From the NCBI RefSeq assembly GCF_003966895.1, contig NZ_AP018449.1:1247424-1311423 (forward strand): a stretch of DNA of 64,000 nucleotides. The letters are read 5' to 3'. Of this stretch, positions 46,732 through 54,908 are shown one piece after another. A program made the position numbers and the translations under genes. Origin of the DNA: Methylomusa anaerophila. GTDB lineage: Bacteria; Bacillota; Negativicutes; Sporomusales; Sporomusaceae. The notes beneath the pieces are model-generated. The model ran no database searches and was not told the DNA's origin. It was given only the letters and a program-made list of their open reading frames with translations. How positions within the stretch are numbered: position 1 is the stretch's first letter; the number at the start of each line of letters is the position of its first letter.

Positions 46732-46932
46732 CTATGGATTATCACGCCTAAATAATGCAAGTTCTTCTATCGCCGCCTCAAATCGCTGCTCAACTTCCGT
46801 CGTAAAAATCAGGGGACAGGGACTCTGTTTCAAGCTTTCCAAATCCATTGGAATACCAATTTCCGAGGATAACGTTTGAGCAGCAAGAGTTTTCCCACAG
46901 CTAGGTATGATCCCATATTTCTTACCCAACAA
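46732..46932 (-). pseudogene. AAA ATPase scrap
   Basis: 66 codons from a TTG without a ribosome site: SCGKTLAAQTLSSEIGIP resembles the P-loop and following helix of an AAA ATPase (GxGKTLAAQxLxxEIGxP), and the end TEVEQRFEAAIEELALFRRD resembles a C-terminal helix. Between them lies a ggggacag motif of the family C repeats (46809-46825). The Walker A Gly pattern is incomplete and most of the protein is absent. Confidence 0.5.
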
Positions 46933-47074
46933 CCTCTATAATCCCACCCCCAGACAGCAACATTAACTCCACGTGCACCAGATTTATTACCTCGATGTCT
47001 TTCGTGCCTCGCAAGACCTCCCCGGGTAAGAACGCAATCTTTCTCTCCACCTATCTGCTAAGTTGTCATGGGGG

Positions 47075-47180
47075 ATGTCACGGGGGACGGTTCGTCTGAC
47101 AAAGTAATTTATTTGCGCAGAAATGCAAATTGAGCATTTTGTCTGTAACAACAAGTTTCAGGTGTCAGCAGAACCGTCCC
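47075..47180. repeat. Palindrome-family repeat (family C), paired copy
   Basis: GGGACGGTTCgtCTGACA at the left and TGTCAGcaGAACCGTCCC at the right are inverted repeats with ~70 bases between them. The interior matches 45323-45389. This is the arrangement of paired REP sequences mobilised by RAYT transposases, one of which is encoded at 56272-57060. Confidence 0.85.
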
Positions 47181-47271
47181 TATAACAATTTCTGACGTCC
47201 CTCGCTTCTACCAATTCTTTTATATCAATATATCAATAACATTCCACCTGTCCCCTGTTTTTAAATTAACT

Positions 47272-47478
47272 TTATTTAATGCCGGTCTTGGTCTGTTCAT
47301 AACCAATCTTACCCTGAGCTATTTCTTCTAAGGCAATTGTAACCGGTTTATTAGACTCACTTTCAATTAACGCAATTTTTCCATCTATAATTTCGCGGGC
47401 CCGTTTGGCGGCAAATATTACCAGAGCATATTTGCAATCGGCTTTTTTCAATAAAATCTCCAACGACGGATTAATCAT
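47272..47478 (-). CDS. rpoZ: RNA polymerase omega subunit (rpoZ-like), isolated
   Basis: 68 residues, ATG after AAAGGAG. MINPSLEILLKKADCKYALV and IFAAKRAREI, then ESNKPVTIALEEIAQGKIGY are the conserved omega features. Omega helps assemble beta-prime and is normally found beside gmk and coaBC in Firmicutes. Here it stands alone in an eroded accessory zone, so it may be a second copy or a relocated gene. A structured leader precedes it (47574-47662). Confidence 0.9.
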   Translation of the reverse strand: MINPSLEILLKKADCKYALVIFAAKRAREIIDGKIALIESESNKPVTIALEEIAQGKIGYEQTKTGIK

Positions 47479-47573
47479 ACAATTTCTCCTTTAAAATCTA
47501 TTCCGCTCGTTCTTCTAGTTCCCCCTTATGTGATCCTTTTTTTATAACTTAATCCCTTTTAGATGATCTTTTT

Positions 47574-47662
47574 CGATATAAAAACCGCCTCGGTGGATAT
47601 TCGGCATATGCCGGCGAGTGTGATTCGGCACACCCAATCTTCTATCCCCGTAGCGGTAAAAA
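47574..47662 (-). ncRNA. Structured leader upstream of rpoZ-like gene, unassigned
   Basis: On the minus strand ACCGC pairs with GCGGT and GGATA with TATCC across an internal loop, closing two hairpins: GTGTG/CACAC around ccgaat and CGGCATATGCCG. GCGGTTTTTAT then gives a T-tail. It looks like a three-way-junction leader with a terminator-like end, about 100 bases before the ATG. I match it to no riboswitch class. The remaining gap 47663-47896 is AT-rich with no gene. Confidence 0.45.
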
Positions 47663-47896
47663 TTTTATATTTAGTTAGTACTCGTCAATAAGCACTAAAA
47701 TTATATTAAGTTCTTTTCAAGAATTGTACCATAAAATTTCTTACCCGTCAATTTTACTATTTTTCAGTATTCATGCCAATGGAATTTCTTAAATTATCCT
47801 AAAATTTATATTGTTTGTCGGCTGCGTGTTATAATTGAGACATAGCTGTCTATGATTAGGCGCAAACTAATTAATTGATCCGGGCTGGAGGCTTGT

Positions 47897-48116
47897 ATGG
47901 AAGAGAGATTAAATGAGGTAACGCATGGTCTAGGAGCATTGCTTTCCTTGGTCGGGCTTATTATCCTCGTTGTGGTCTCGCCAGCATGGCAACATATGGC
48001 ATCTCATAAGTTCTAGCATCTATGGCACTTCGCTAGTTCTGTTATATCTAGCTTCGACACTGCATCATAGCTTCAGCAATGAAAAACCCAAATATATCTC
48101 TGAGAATAAAAGTTAA
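47897..48116 (+). pseudogene. Hemolysin III (YqfA/HlyIII) N-terminal remnant
   Basis: ATG 47897 follows GGAGG. MEERLNEVTHGLGALLSLVG then LIILVVVS matches the first membrane segment of hemolysin III-family proteins (the HG of THGLG is a hallmark). After PAWQHMASHKF a stop intervenes; one frame over, SSIYGTSLVLLYLASTLHHS then FSNEKPKYI continues the family sequence (SIYGxSLxLLYxxSxLYHSF). It ends at TAA 48114-48116, overlapping the helicase stop, so about two thirds of the gene is lost and one frameshift is present. Confidence 0.8.
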
Positions 48117-49522
48117 TATTTCCAGGAGTTATTACGCGGTGTGATTTTCGGGACTACTTTTTTTGCATTGGACGGTCTTCTGTTTCCACCATAAGTTCGC
48201 ACCCGTACTGGCAACTCTTCAGTAATTTTTACCGGAGTACTGTGTGACTCTTTGGTAAGCATTTTTAGTGCGGCCGCAAGTAAAGAGACGGAATCCATTT
48301 CTGTAAGGAGTTCTTCAGCCCTGCCTTTATAGTGGTCATAGTTTCCCTCTTCGACTTGATTCAGTAATTTTTCTACTGTTAAGCGCTGTTGTCCTTCTAC
48401 CGCATCCGCCATGGTCGGTACGGGCATCCGGAGGATTTTGCGTTTAGTAGTTTGTTCGATTGAATGAAGATGCTCTAGTTCGCGAGAAATTACAAAAGTC
48501 AAGGCTAAACCCGGTTGTCCCGCACGGCCAGTTCGGCCAATTCGATGAACGTAGCTCTCGGGGTCTTGCGGGAGATCAAAGTTATAAACATGAGTGACTC
48601 CACTGACATCCAGACCGCGGGCAGCGACGTCAGTAGCGACAAGGATGTCAACAATTCCTTCTCTAAATTGCCGTAGGACAGCATCCCTCTTGGACTGTGT
48701 TAGGTCCCCATGAATTCCCTCAGCAGAATAGCCACGTTTTTTTAGCGCCTCTGAAACTTCATCAACACGTCGTTTTGTCCTGCCGAAAACGATTGAAAGT
48801 TCGGGAGACTGGATATCCAGCAGGCGACATAAAACATCAAACTTTTGGCGGTCATTGATTTCCATGTAGTGTTGCTCAACCAACGGAATGGTTATTTCCT
48901 TGGCTTTGATTTTTATTAAGGCCGGATCATGTAAAAAACGTTGGGCCAGGTTCTGAATTGGTCTGGGCATGGTAGCAGAGAAGAGGAGTGTTTGGCGTTC
49001 ATCGGAGGTTGTGCTTAAAATCTGTTCTATATCTTCTATAAACCCCATGTTCAGCATTTCATCAGCTTCATCTAAAACGACCATCTGGGTGTCTTGAAGC
49101 TTAATTGTCCCACGCCTCATATGGTCCATCAGACGTCCTGGCGTCGCTACGATGATTTGGGGATGTCTTTTCAAGGCTTTAATTTGCCGCTGAATGTCTT
49201 GGCCTCCGTATATCGGGAGCGCATGAATCTCTGTAAACTGCCCGATTCTATTCAGTTCTTCCGCTACTTGTATAGCAAGTTCACGAGTAGGGGTTAAAAC
49301 AATTCCTTGAACCATTCCCGGATGTTTTTTTACCTTTTCAATTAACGGAATGCCGAATGCTGCCGTTTTCCCTGTGCCGGTTTGGGCCTGTCCAATGAGG
49401 TCTTTACCCTCAAGCAGAACAGGAATACCTTCTAGTTGTATCGGTGTAGGTTCCTCAAATCCCATTTCGTTTAGTGCTCTAATGATTTCATTACTAATTC
49501 CTAATGCTTTGAATTTTTGCAA
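48113..49522 (-). CDS. DEAD-box RNA helicase
   Basis: 469 residues if started at the TTG at 49522, which has GAGGAGG nine bases upstream; the frame runs on to another TTG at 49555. Motifs: [14 protein letters not shown] (Q motif), [15 protein letters not shown] (I), PTRELAIQV (Ia), VLDEADEML (DEAD), LFSATMP (SAT), [15 protein letters not shown] (V), [12 protein letters not shown] (VI). The tail (residues ~370-469) is a dimer-like region and a short basic end ([16 protein letters not shown]), as in CshA/DeaD. It unwinds structured RNA, often at low temperature, in the cytoplasm. Confidence 0.96.
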   Translation of the reverse strand: MQKFKALGISNEIIRALNEMGFEEPTPIQLEGIPVLLEGKDLIGQAQTGTGKTAAFGIPLIEKVKKHPGMVQGIVLTPTRELAIQVAEELNRIGQFTEIHALPIYGGQDIQRQIKALKRHPQIIVATPGRLMDHMRRGTIKLQDTQMVVLDEADEMLNMGFIEDIEQILSTTSDERQTLLFSATMPRPIQNLAQRFLHDPALIKIKAKEITIPLVEQHYMEINDRQKFDVLCRLLDIQSPELSIVFGRTKRRVDEVSEALKKRGYSAEGIHGDLTQSKRDAVLRQFREGIVDILVATDVAARGLDVSGVTHVYNFDLPQDPESYVHRIGRTGRAGQPGLALTFVISRELEHLHSIEQTTKRKILRMPVPTMADAVEGQQRLTVEKLLNQVEEGNYDHYKGRAEELLTEMDSVSLLAAALKMLTKESHSTPVKITEELPVRVRTYGGNRRPSNAKKVVPKITPRNNSWKY

Positions 49523-49645
49523 TCGATATTGCCTCCTCGTAATAGCCGGTGTCAATTAGTGTTACCACCGGCAAGATGTAGTATGTGTTTGCTTCTGTAT
49601 AATGTTGTCACTACGTGACTATGAATGATTGCCTGTCAAATAAAA

Positions 49646-49672
49646 AACTCCCCTACTCAAAGCAGAGGAGTT
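49646..49672 (-). terminator. Terminator of the zinc-ribbon gene
   Basis: On the minus strand AACTCCTCTGC and G-AGTAGGGGAGTT pair around TTT and are followed by TTTTTATTTG, just after the stop of the 100-residue gene. Confidence 0.75.
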
Positions 49673-49678
49673 AAATTC

Positions 49679-49981
49679 CTATCGTCTATTATTTTGACTG
49701 AAACAGTCTCTACAGTAAACGGGACGGTCACTGCTAGGGCGGAACGGGACTTGGGTCTGCACACCGCAAGCGGCGCAGGTTACATCATACATTTCACGCT
49801 GCTGATAGTTGTTGTTGCGACTGGAACCACGATTGTTTTGTTGTTTGCGGGCTGCTCTACAAGTAGGGCAACGACCAGGTTCGTTGGTGAACCCTTTTTC
49901 CGCGAAGAAATCTTGTTCTGACGCGGTAAACACAAATTCGGCGCCACAGTCACGGCAGGTTAAATTTTTGTCTTGGTTCAT
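49679..49981 (-). CDS. Zinc-ribbon protein (100 aa)
   Basis: Four Cys pairs: CRDCGAEFVF near 9, CPTC near 38, CAAC near 70 and CRDC near 91. The first half matches the probable zinc-ribbon family that includes FTASEQDFFAEKGFTNEPGR and CPTCRAARK. A Gln/Asn/Arg-rich linker (QQNNRGSSRNNNYQQRE) joins a second CxxC-type domain. Such proteins often accompany cold-shock or RNA-helicase genes; here the DEAD-box helicase follows on the same strand. Likely nucleic-acid associated, but unproven. Confidence 0.85.
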   Translation of the reverse strand: MNQDKNLTCRDCGAEFVFTASEQDFFAEKGFTNEPGRCPTCRAARKQQNNRGSSRNNNYQQREMYDVTCAACGVQTQVPFRPSSDRPVYCRDCFSQNNRR

Positions 49982-50166
49982 TTAGAATCCTCCTCAATTT
50001 TTCTACCCAGAATAGTGAATGGTAATTACTCATAAAAACTTCCCTCATTAAGTAGCTTGAGAAGGATAAATGGTTAACGCACCAGCAAATTTTCTTGGGC
50101 TATCCAAGCATACTACACATTCGGGCAAATGTAAAGCACATTACGGCACCTTTTTTCAAAACTATG

Positions 50167-50493
50167 TTATTCTTTACTTGAAACCCTTATAGAGATCTGG
50201 AAAGTGCTTTCCTCCACACAAGAGTATTCACGGCAGGCATTAGGACGACTACTCCAGATTGAGCACCCCTGGGATGTTAAGTAATAACATTCCATGTTTT
50301 CTTTTTTAGCCAAAATTGCAAACGCATCCGGGCCTTCTTCCCACAAATATTTATCATACGTTTTAAGACGCAATCGTTCTGGCGGGGTAAGCGGTACCAG
50401 GAAATTTTTGCAACAGGCCTTGTCATTGCAGTTCTTACATGCTTCGACTATCACATCTTCACATGGCCAGTTTTCATCGGCTAAATATTCCAC
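50167..50493 (-). CDS. YkgJ-family Cys-rich metal-binding protein
   Basis: 108 residues from a GTG at 50493, seven bases after TGGAGGG; a TTG at 50520 is a weaker alternative. Cys pattern: CKNCNDKACCKNFLVPLTPP, then MECYYLTSQGCSIWSSRPNA, CREYSC, matching the CxxCxxxCC...C...GCxIWxxRPxxCRxY signature of the family thought to bind zinc or an iron-sulphur cluster. Cytoplasmic. Function unknown. Monocistronic. Confidence 0.8.
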   Translation of the reverse strand: MEYLADENWPCEDVIVEACKNCNDKACCKNFLVPLTPPERLRLKTYDKYLWEEGPDAFAILAKKENMECYYLTSQGCSIWSSRPNACREYSCVEESTFQISIRVSSKE

Positions 50494-50875
50494 AGCAAGC
50501 CCTCCATTCAAATTGTGCAATATATCCGCCCGCAGTTATAGTTCTCACCTTACATCGCTATCAGCAATTGGGTGAAAAAACTAGTCTTCCTCATCATAAC
50601 AGCATTGAGGTGCGCCGTCTCCTTTGCTCTCCAATCTTCTATATGTATTTTCATAATCCTCTATTCATGAATAAGAGCCAACTGTCTGTAGCCTCCTAGC
50701 TTTCTTTTTGGCGTTTAGTTGTCACGGGGACAGTTCCTTCGGCAAACAGTTTATGTGGAAAATCAGGGTCACGTATTGCGTTATTGCGCTTATTTAATAT
50801 ACAATCAAGACAAAAACCTGCCCTCTTGTTTAAGCGGTTAGTTTTATTTTCAGTTTACCGTTTTTTTTCACAAAA

Positions 50876-50923
50876 ATACAAACTCCTGCTACATTCAACC
50901 TGATCCAGCAGGAGTTTGTATTT
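50876..50923. terminator. 15-bp hairpin, bidirectional terminator
   Basis: ATACAAACTCCTGCT and AGCAGGAGTTTGTAT are exact complements around an 18-base loop, followed by TTTAACGG on the plus strand and preceded by an A-run (T-run on the minus strand). The gene it serves is no longer present between 50.5 and 51.1 kb. Confidence 0.65.
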
Positions 50924-50969
50924 TAACGGCAGAACATACATTATGCCGCAGTTGAGTCTGAGCAGATAA

Positions 50970-51058
50970 GACTATATCAATACTGCTTTCATGTTGACAG
51001 ATGAACTCCTCAAACTGCCGCATAACAGAGTATCTTTAGCTGCTATCGCAGGACCGTA
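50970..51058 (-). pseudogene. Scrap of a second ywgA-like gene
   Basis: About 88 bases (atcaatactgctttcatgtt ... ctgctatcgcaggaccgtac) match 42800-42890 inside the ywgA-like gene, with about 80 % identity by eye, including the segment encoding PTMVAKDTPVMQQFDEFI. Both ends are lost and one base is missing in the middle. A second copy of the module once stood here, or a fragment was duplicated. Confidence 0.75.
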
Positions 51059-51066
51059 CTTGTCTG

Positions 51067-51124
51067 CGGGACGGTTCCGACGACAGAATTCAATGTTATA
51101 TTTATGTCACAAGAACTGTCCCCA
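51067..51124. repeat. Family C palindrome pair
   Basis: GGGACGGTTC (51068-51077) and GAACTGTCCCC (51113-51123) are inverted across ~35 bases, followed by the dehydrogenase terminus at 51147. It belongs with the motifs at 47.1 kb. Confidence 0.7.
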
Positions 51125-51146
51125 TGGCGCTTTCGAAACAAATGTC

Positions 51147-52202
51147 TTATTTCTCATAAGGAGTAACTGCCCATTTTATGCAATTATCTTTCTTGCCTCC
51201 AAATATGTCGTAACCTTTCAGAATATCGTTCAGTGGAGCGTGGTGAGTAATAAGGGGTCTCATGTTGATTTTTCCTGTCTTTATAAGTTCGATCAGGAAA
51301 GGAATGCGATTGGCATTTACGAGACCCATGCTTAATGTTATGTTCTGAATCCAGAGTTTGTTCATGGCTAATTCAAATGGTTTTTCGAATACTCCGATGA
51401 CAGATACGTTACCTCCAGGCCGGACACAGTCAAGAGCCAGCTGAAGGGTCGGAGCAGCACCGACGCCCTCAATGCAGCGGTCCGCACCACGGCCGTAAGT
51501 CAACTTTTTGACTTGTTCAACGATATCGCAGTTTTTAGGATTCAGCGCGATGTCAGCGTAACCGTTTTTTATGGCAAAATCCAGCCTTTCCTGAATGATG
51601 TCCACAGCAATAACCCGCGCGGGGCCCCACAACCTAGAGGCAGCCATAGCGCACATGCCGACAGGGCCGCAACCGGAAACCAAAACGGTTTCACCAGGCT
51701 GAATATTGGCGTTTTCAGCCCCGAAATAGCCAGTGGAAAGGATGTCTGCAACACACAAGACGTCTTCATCGGTGAGCTCCTTAGGGATAATATGGCACCC
51801 AAGGTTTGCATGTGGGACACGGACATATTCAGCCTGGCAACCGTCAATCATGTAGCCAAAAATCCAACTGCCGGTTTCGCAGTGGGAATAGATCCCTTGC
51901 TTACAATAAAAGCATTCACCGCACTGGGTGATACAGGAGATAGCGCATCTGTCGCCGACTTTGACATTGTGAACTGCTGAGCCGATTTCGATAATCTCGC
52001 CGCAAAATTCGTGGCCGAGAATGCGAGGGCTTTCGACCTCTGGTACACCGCCATGCCAGATGTGAATGTCGGTACCGCAGATGGTCGTTGTGGTTACTTT
52101 GACAATAGCGTCGTCGTCTTTGATAATCTGCGGGATAGGGACTTCATCTAAGCTGATGTTTTCCGGTCCGTGATAGACCAGAGCTTTCATTGTTCCTTGC
52201 AT
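51147..52202 (-). CDS. Zinc-dependent alcohol dehydrogenase (MDR family)
   Basis: 351 residues, ATG after GGAGAG. Catalytic zinc ligands are seen as TTTICGTDIHIWHG (Cys) and GHEFCGEI (His-Glu). The structural zinc lobe is CGECFYCKQGIYSHC. Rossmann motif VSGCGPVGMCAMAAS. The closest types are secondary-alcohol and threonine/butanediol-like dehydrogenases: the substrate cannot be told. The AT-rich upstream gap may hold its promoter. Single-gene unit. Confidence 0.93.
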   Translation of the reverse strand: MQGTMKALVYHGPENISLDEVPIPQIIKDDDAIVKVTTTTICGTDIHIWHGGVPEVESPRILGHEFCGEIIEIGSAVHNVKVGDRCAISCITQCGECFYCKQGIYSHCETGSWIFGYMIDGCQAEYVRVPHANLGCHIIPKELTDEDVLCVADILSTGYFGAENANIQPGETVLVSGCGPVGMCAMAASRLWGPARVIAVDIIQERLDFAIKNGYADIALNPKNCDIVEQVKKLTYGRGADRCIEGVGAAPTLQLALDCVRPGGNVSVIGVFEKPFELAMNKLWIQNITLSMGLVNANRIPFLIELIKTGKINMRPLITHHAPLNDILKGYDIFGGKKDNCIKWAVTPYEK

Positions 52203-52337
52203 TTTAAACTCTCCTCGATATAATTATTTAGCAAATAAATATTATTTACTAATATTTATTATATCAAATTTTTATGCCTATCGCAAGCTTTTGTATGTGT
52301 TTGTAGCTTTTTATAGCTGAAAAGGATAGGGTTCCTG

Positions 52338-52640
52338 CTAATTCGGTGCTGCTTTTTCCACTGAAATAATTTGATACATACAGCCGCCATATTCGTTTAG
52401 TATATGCTTTAGTTCTTCTGGGCTAGCGCCGTTAGATTTCAAAACAAGTTCAATCTGTACCTGTCTTTGATCATCAGCAGTCTGTTGAAGTTTTCCTGCT
52501 TTGACAGCAGCGATAGGTAAGGAGGAATTGCTGCGAATATGCGAAAGAATTTCTTCGGTAGATCTTTCAGTGTCACCAATTTTTAGGAGAAAATGGCCAT
52601 GGTCACCACCCTTTGCTGTATCTATTTTATTGTCAACCAT
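52338..52640 (-). CDS. Hypothetical protein (100 aa)
   Basis: ATG 52640 lies eight bases after AAGGAG; an in-frame ATG nine bases earlier is less well placed. A beta-alpha fold is suggested: KGGDHGHFLLKIGDTERSTE, EEILSHIRSN, then VQIELVLKSNGASPEELKHI and YGGCMYQIISVEKA. No membrane part. Not recognised. It stands alone between the dehydrogenase and the DUF3307 gene. Confidence 0.7.
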   Translation of the reverse strand: MVDNKIDTAKGGDHGHFLLKIGDTERSTEEILSHIRSNSSLPIAAVKAGKLQQTADDQRQVQIELVLKSNGASPEELKHILNEYGGCMYQIISVEKAAPN

Positions 52641-52740
52641 CCTGATCACTCCTTTTTATTTTTTCCTTTTTCCCAAGTTTTATTCGCTAAATGGCTGAAA
52701 GTTTCCTGCAAATTGCTATGCGCACCGCTACCTTCCCCCG

Positions 52741-53562
52741 CTACCTTAACAGGATAATCACACCCTTTACACAAAGACCGGTTACTATCGCCGCCAAAGT
52801 ACTGGCAAGGGTGCCAATAATATAATACTGAGTAAAATCTCTGTTTTCAAATTCCTTCAACCGGGCAATGGATTTGGCTGCAAATACCAGGCCAATAGCA
52901 TTATACGACTCTAATAAAACGAAAATAAGAATGATACTGCGCTCCAGCCGGCCGATAAACTCACTGGAAATATACATATCAGGCGGCTTGTCCGGCCCGT
53001 ATTTCTCGATGGCCAGCCTGACAATAAAATTCACGCCTCGAATATTGATCAATACTGCACATATTATGGTTATGGCCACTATCAATTGGGATTCCGATAT
53101 TTGCTTTATTTCCGGATAATAATTCACAAACCAAAAATATCGGGCAATACCATCCACTATTGCTAAATTGGGGGTAATGCCTTTCAACCAGGGATAGCTT
53201 AGAATTATGGCAAGCAAATGCAGCATTTGGTCGACCAGCAGACTTTCAAATCTTTGCCGGCAGTGTCGTTTATCAAACTCCGCTCTGGATTTATCAACGA
53301 TTAAGTGCAGAAGGCCTAATACTGCTATGACTTTTAATAAAGAGAAATTGCCGTAAGGAAGCGTGAGAATAACAGCCGTCCCCATCCCGATTATTGTATG
53401 CTGCAGAAGAGCATAGGAACTAAGGTTCTTTTCTCTGGCCATCCGGCTGGTTTGTAAGTAAAAGTCGGATATAATATGAGCTAAAATCAACAACGCGACT
53501 ACGACTATACAGGTCAACCGAATTCCTCCAACTATACTGTTTATATACTGACGAGTCCGCAA
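52741..53562 (-). CDS. DUF3307 membrane protein
   Basis: 273 residues with about seven membrane segments. The N-terminal third has the DUF3307 pattern: LILAHIISDFYLQTSRMARE, LLQHTIIGMGTAV, LGLLHLIVDKSRAEFDKR. The next-upstream gene on the strand is satD, the known partner of DUF3307 genes in Firmicutes. The pair is separated by 130 bases with three 29-base repeats, so the SatD HTH may control it. Confidence 0.85.
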   Translation of the reverse strand: MRTRQYINSIVGGIRLTCIVVVALLILAHIISDFYLQTSRMAREKNLSSYALLQHTIIGMGTAVILTLPYGNFSLLKVIAVLGLLHLIVDKSRAEFDKRHCRQRFESLLVDQMLHLLAIILSYPWLKGITPNLAIVDGIARYFWFVNYYPEIKQISESQLIVAITIICAVLINIRGVNFIVRLAIEKYGPDKPPDMYISSEFIGRLERSIILIFVLLESYNAIGLVFAAKSIARLKEFENRDFTQYYIIGTLASTLAAIVTGLCVKGVIILLR

Positions 53563-53580
53563 GTCCTGCGGCTTATAATA

Positions 53581-53660
53581 TCGCCTTTAGAGTGAATATG
53601 TTATAGTTATCGCCTTTAGAGTGAATATATTATCGCTATTCCCTTAAGAGTGAGTAGGTG
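53581..53660. repeat. Three 29-bp direct repeats between satD and the DUF3307 gene
   Basis: tcgcctttagagtgaatatg starts at 53581, an almost identical unit at 53610 (atatatt variant), and a weaker ttcccttaagagtgagtagg at 53639. The period is 29 bases, close to three helical turns, so they would face one side of the DNA. Iterated regulator sites are the most likely meaning. Confidence 0.75.
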
Positions 53661-53692
53661 CTCCGGCCAACAAGCATAGCCAATATGGTCTG

Positions 53693-54319
53693 TTAAACCG
53701 GGAATTCATTCTTTAGATATTTTTCAATTTCTGTCCTAGCCATGAGTATCTCATAATAAGAGGCTGCCGCCAGCGCTTTGCTAACTGTACTTTGGGTTAC
53801 GTTTAGTTTTTCAGCAACCTTTTTCTGATTATTAAATTCTTCCATCAAAGCAACAACTCTAAATTGATTATCAGTCATCTTTTTCTCACAGGATTCGATG
53901 AAGAAGGCTAAAGAATTTATTAATCCGGTTCCAGCATAGTCCGCTTTCAATAAAGTGCCTGATCTACTTTTCTTGGCTTGCTTGACAGCTTCCCGCGCCC
54001 GATGAAATGCCGGTCCGTCGGCTAAGCTTACGAAACTTGGATGGATATCGGTGCTAATTTCCCCTATACCTATGCCAACAACCAATTCGTAAGGCCGCAT
54101 TTGTTTCCTGGCAAATTCAACAATTTTTAAGCTTACGGAAACATTGCTCAGCAAAACTTCAAATTCATCCCCGAGGGTTAATGCAAAATTTGCGGCAATA
54201 TCATCTGCAAATATTTGATTGCCTTTGTCAATCATATGGCGAAACTGCTCTTGAATAGCCTTACGCTCCGCATATTTCCGCGAGTCAGCAATATCACCGA
54301 TTATTGCAGAATAAATCAT
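53693..54319 (-). CDS. SatD family protein
   Basis: 208 residues from ATG 54319 (GAGGTGTAACC before). A longer frame to 54490 would read through a dispersed repeat and is rejected. N-terminal MIYSAIIGDIADSRKYAERK is the SatD hallmark, followed by a cyclase-like segment (NFALTLGDEFEVLLSN; YELVVGIGIGEISTDI). The C-terminal ~65 residues hold a helix-turn-helix (NQKKVAEKLNVTQSTVSKAL). The family is linked to acid or stress tolerance in streptococci. Here it may sense and regulate the DUF3307 gene after it. Confidence 0.9.
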   Translation of the reverse strand: MIYSAIIGDIADSRKYAERKAIQEQFRHMIDKGNQIFADDIAANFALTLGDEFEVLLSNVSVSLKIVEFARKQMRPYELVVGIGIGEISTDIHPSFVSLADGPAFHRAREAVKQAKKSRSGTLLKADYAGTGLINSLAFFIESCEKKMTDNQFRVVALMEEFNNQKKVAEKLNVTQSTVSKALAAASYYEILMARTEIEKYLKNEFPV

Positions 54320-54360
54320 GGTTACACCTCTATAGCCTCGGCAATTGTCGCAAATTAGTA

Positions 54361-54474
54361 ATATATACGCCGCATTAAAGAATTGGTATCTGGTATCAGG
54401 ATAAGCTGAGGTTGAGCGACAGCGCCGAAGCGTTCCTAATACTCGGATATAATTCAATTCTTTAATGCGTTCCA
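54361..54474. repeat. Family A palindromic element, copy 2 (uninterrupted)
   Basis: Same 112-base pattern as at 15386 and 63369, with the ends cgcattaaagaattg and caattctttaatgcg in inverted orientation and the central gcgacagcgccgaagcgtt intact. It gives the empty-site form for the insertion at 15445. Confidence 0.85.
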
Positions 54475-54610
54475 TGTAGTCATGTAGCATAATAGTATAT
54501 TTTCTGTGTAGTTCTTACATCTCCTTCTGGTTGTAACATGTAATAGTAATTACGTAATTACATTGATCCCGGGCAAGCACTGCGTGCTTCACATATCCTC
54601 CTATACTTCC

Positions 54611-54706
54611 CTAAGATTGGCAATCTTTGCTATCTATAAGATATCCGGAAGTAGCCCCGTTTATTTCCGGATACGCGCCATAGCAGCCAACTACCGTGAT
54701 TTTCAT
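54611..54706 (-). pseudogene. MBL-fold hydrolase N-terminal scrap
   Basis: After TAGGAGGC, ATG 54706 opens MKITVVGCYGAYPEINGATS then GYLIDSKDCQS and a stop. This matches the start of RNase Z-like metallo-beta-lactamase fold proteins (MKxTVLGCxGxYPxxGGATSGYL). The gene stops after 31 codons, long before the HxHxDH metal motif. The rest of 54475-54908 has no gene. Confidence 0.65.
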
Positions 54707-54908
54707 TCCCCAAAGCCTCCTAATGTTTTCCCTGTTCTAATGCCGTATCAAGTCTTGGCCATTGCTTCAGTTAGCTTCGTTTCAACGCCTCGGCGACATA
54801 AATTTCCTTGAAGCATTTTTTCCCGGACTTGGCAGGAAATATTCCTTCAGTGGGTAATATGATTAGCTATATGGAATGCATTAAGGAATCCTATAGGGAT
54901 GTGAACAA

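Noticed and set aside
45297-51124. CRISPR array from the repeated palindromes
   Set aside because: The spacing is irregular, repeats are inverted, and no uniform spacers or cas genes occur.
54320-54490. 57-residue N-terminal extension of SatD
   Set aside because: It reads through the family A repeat and lacks a ribosome site; MIYSAIIGD at 54319 has both a good RBS and the family start.
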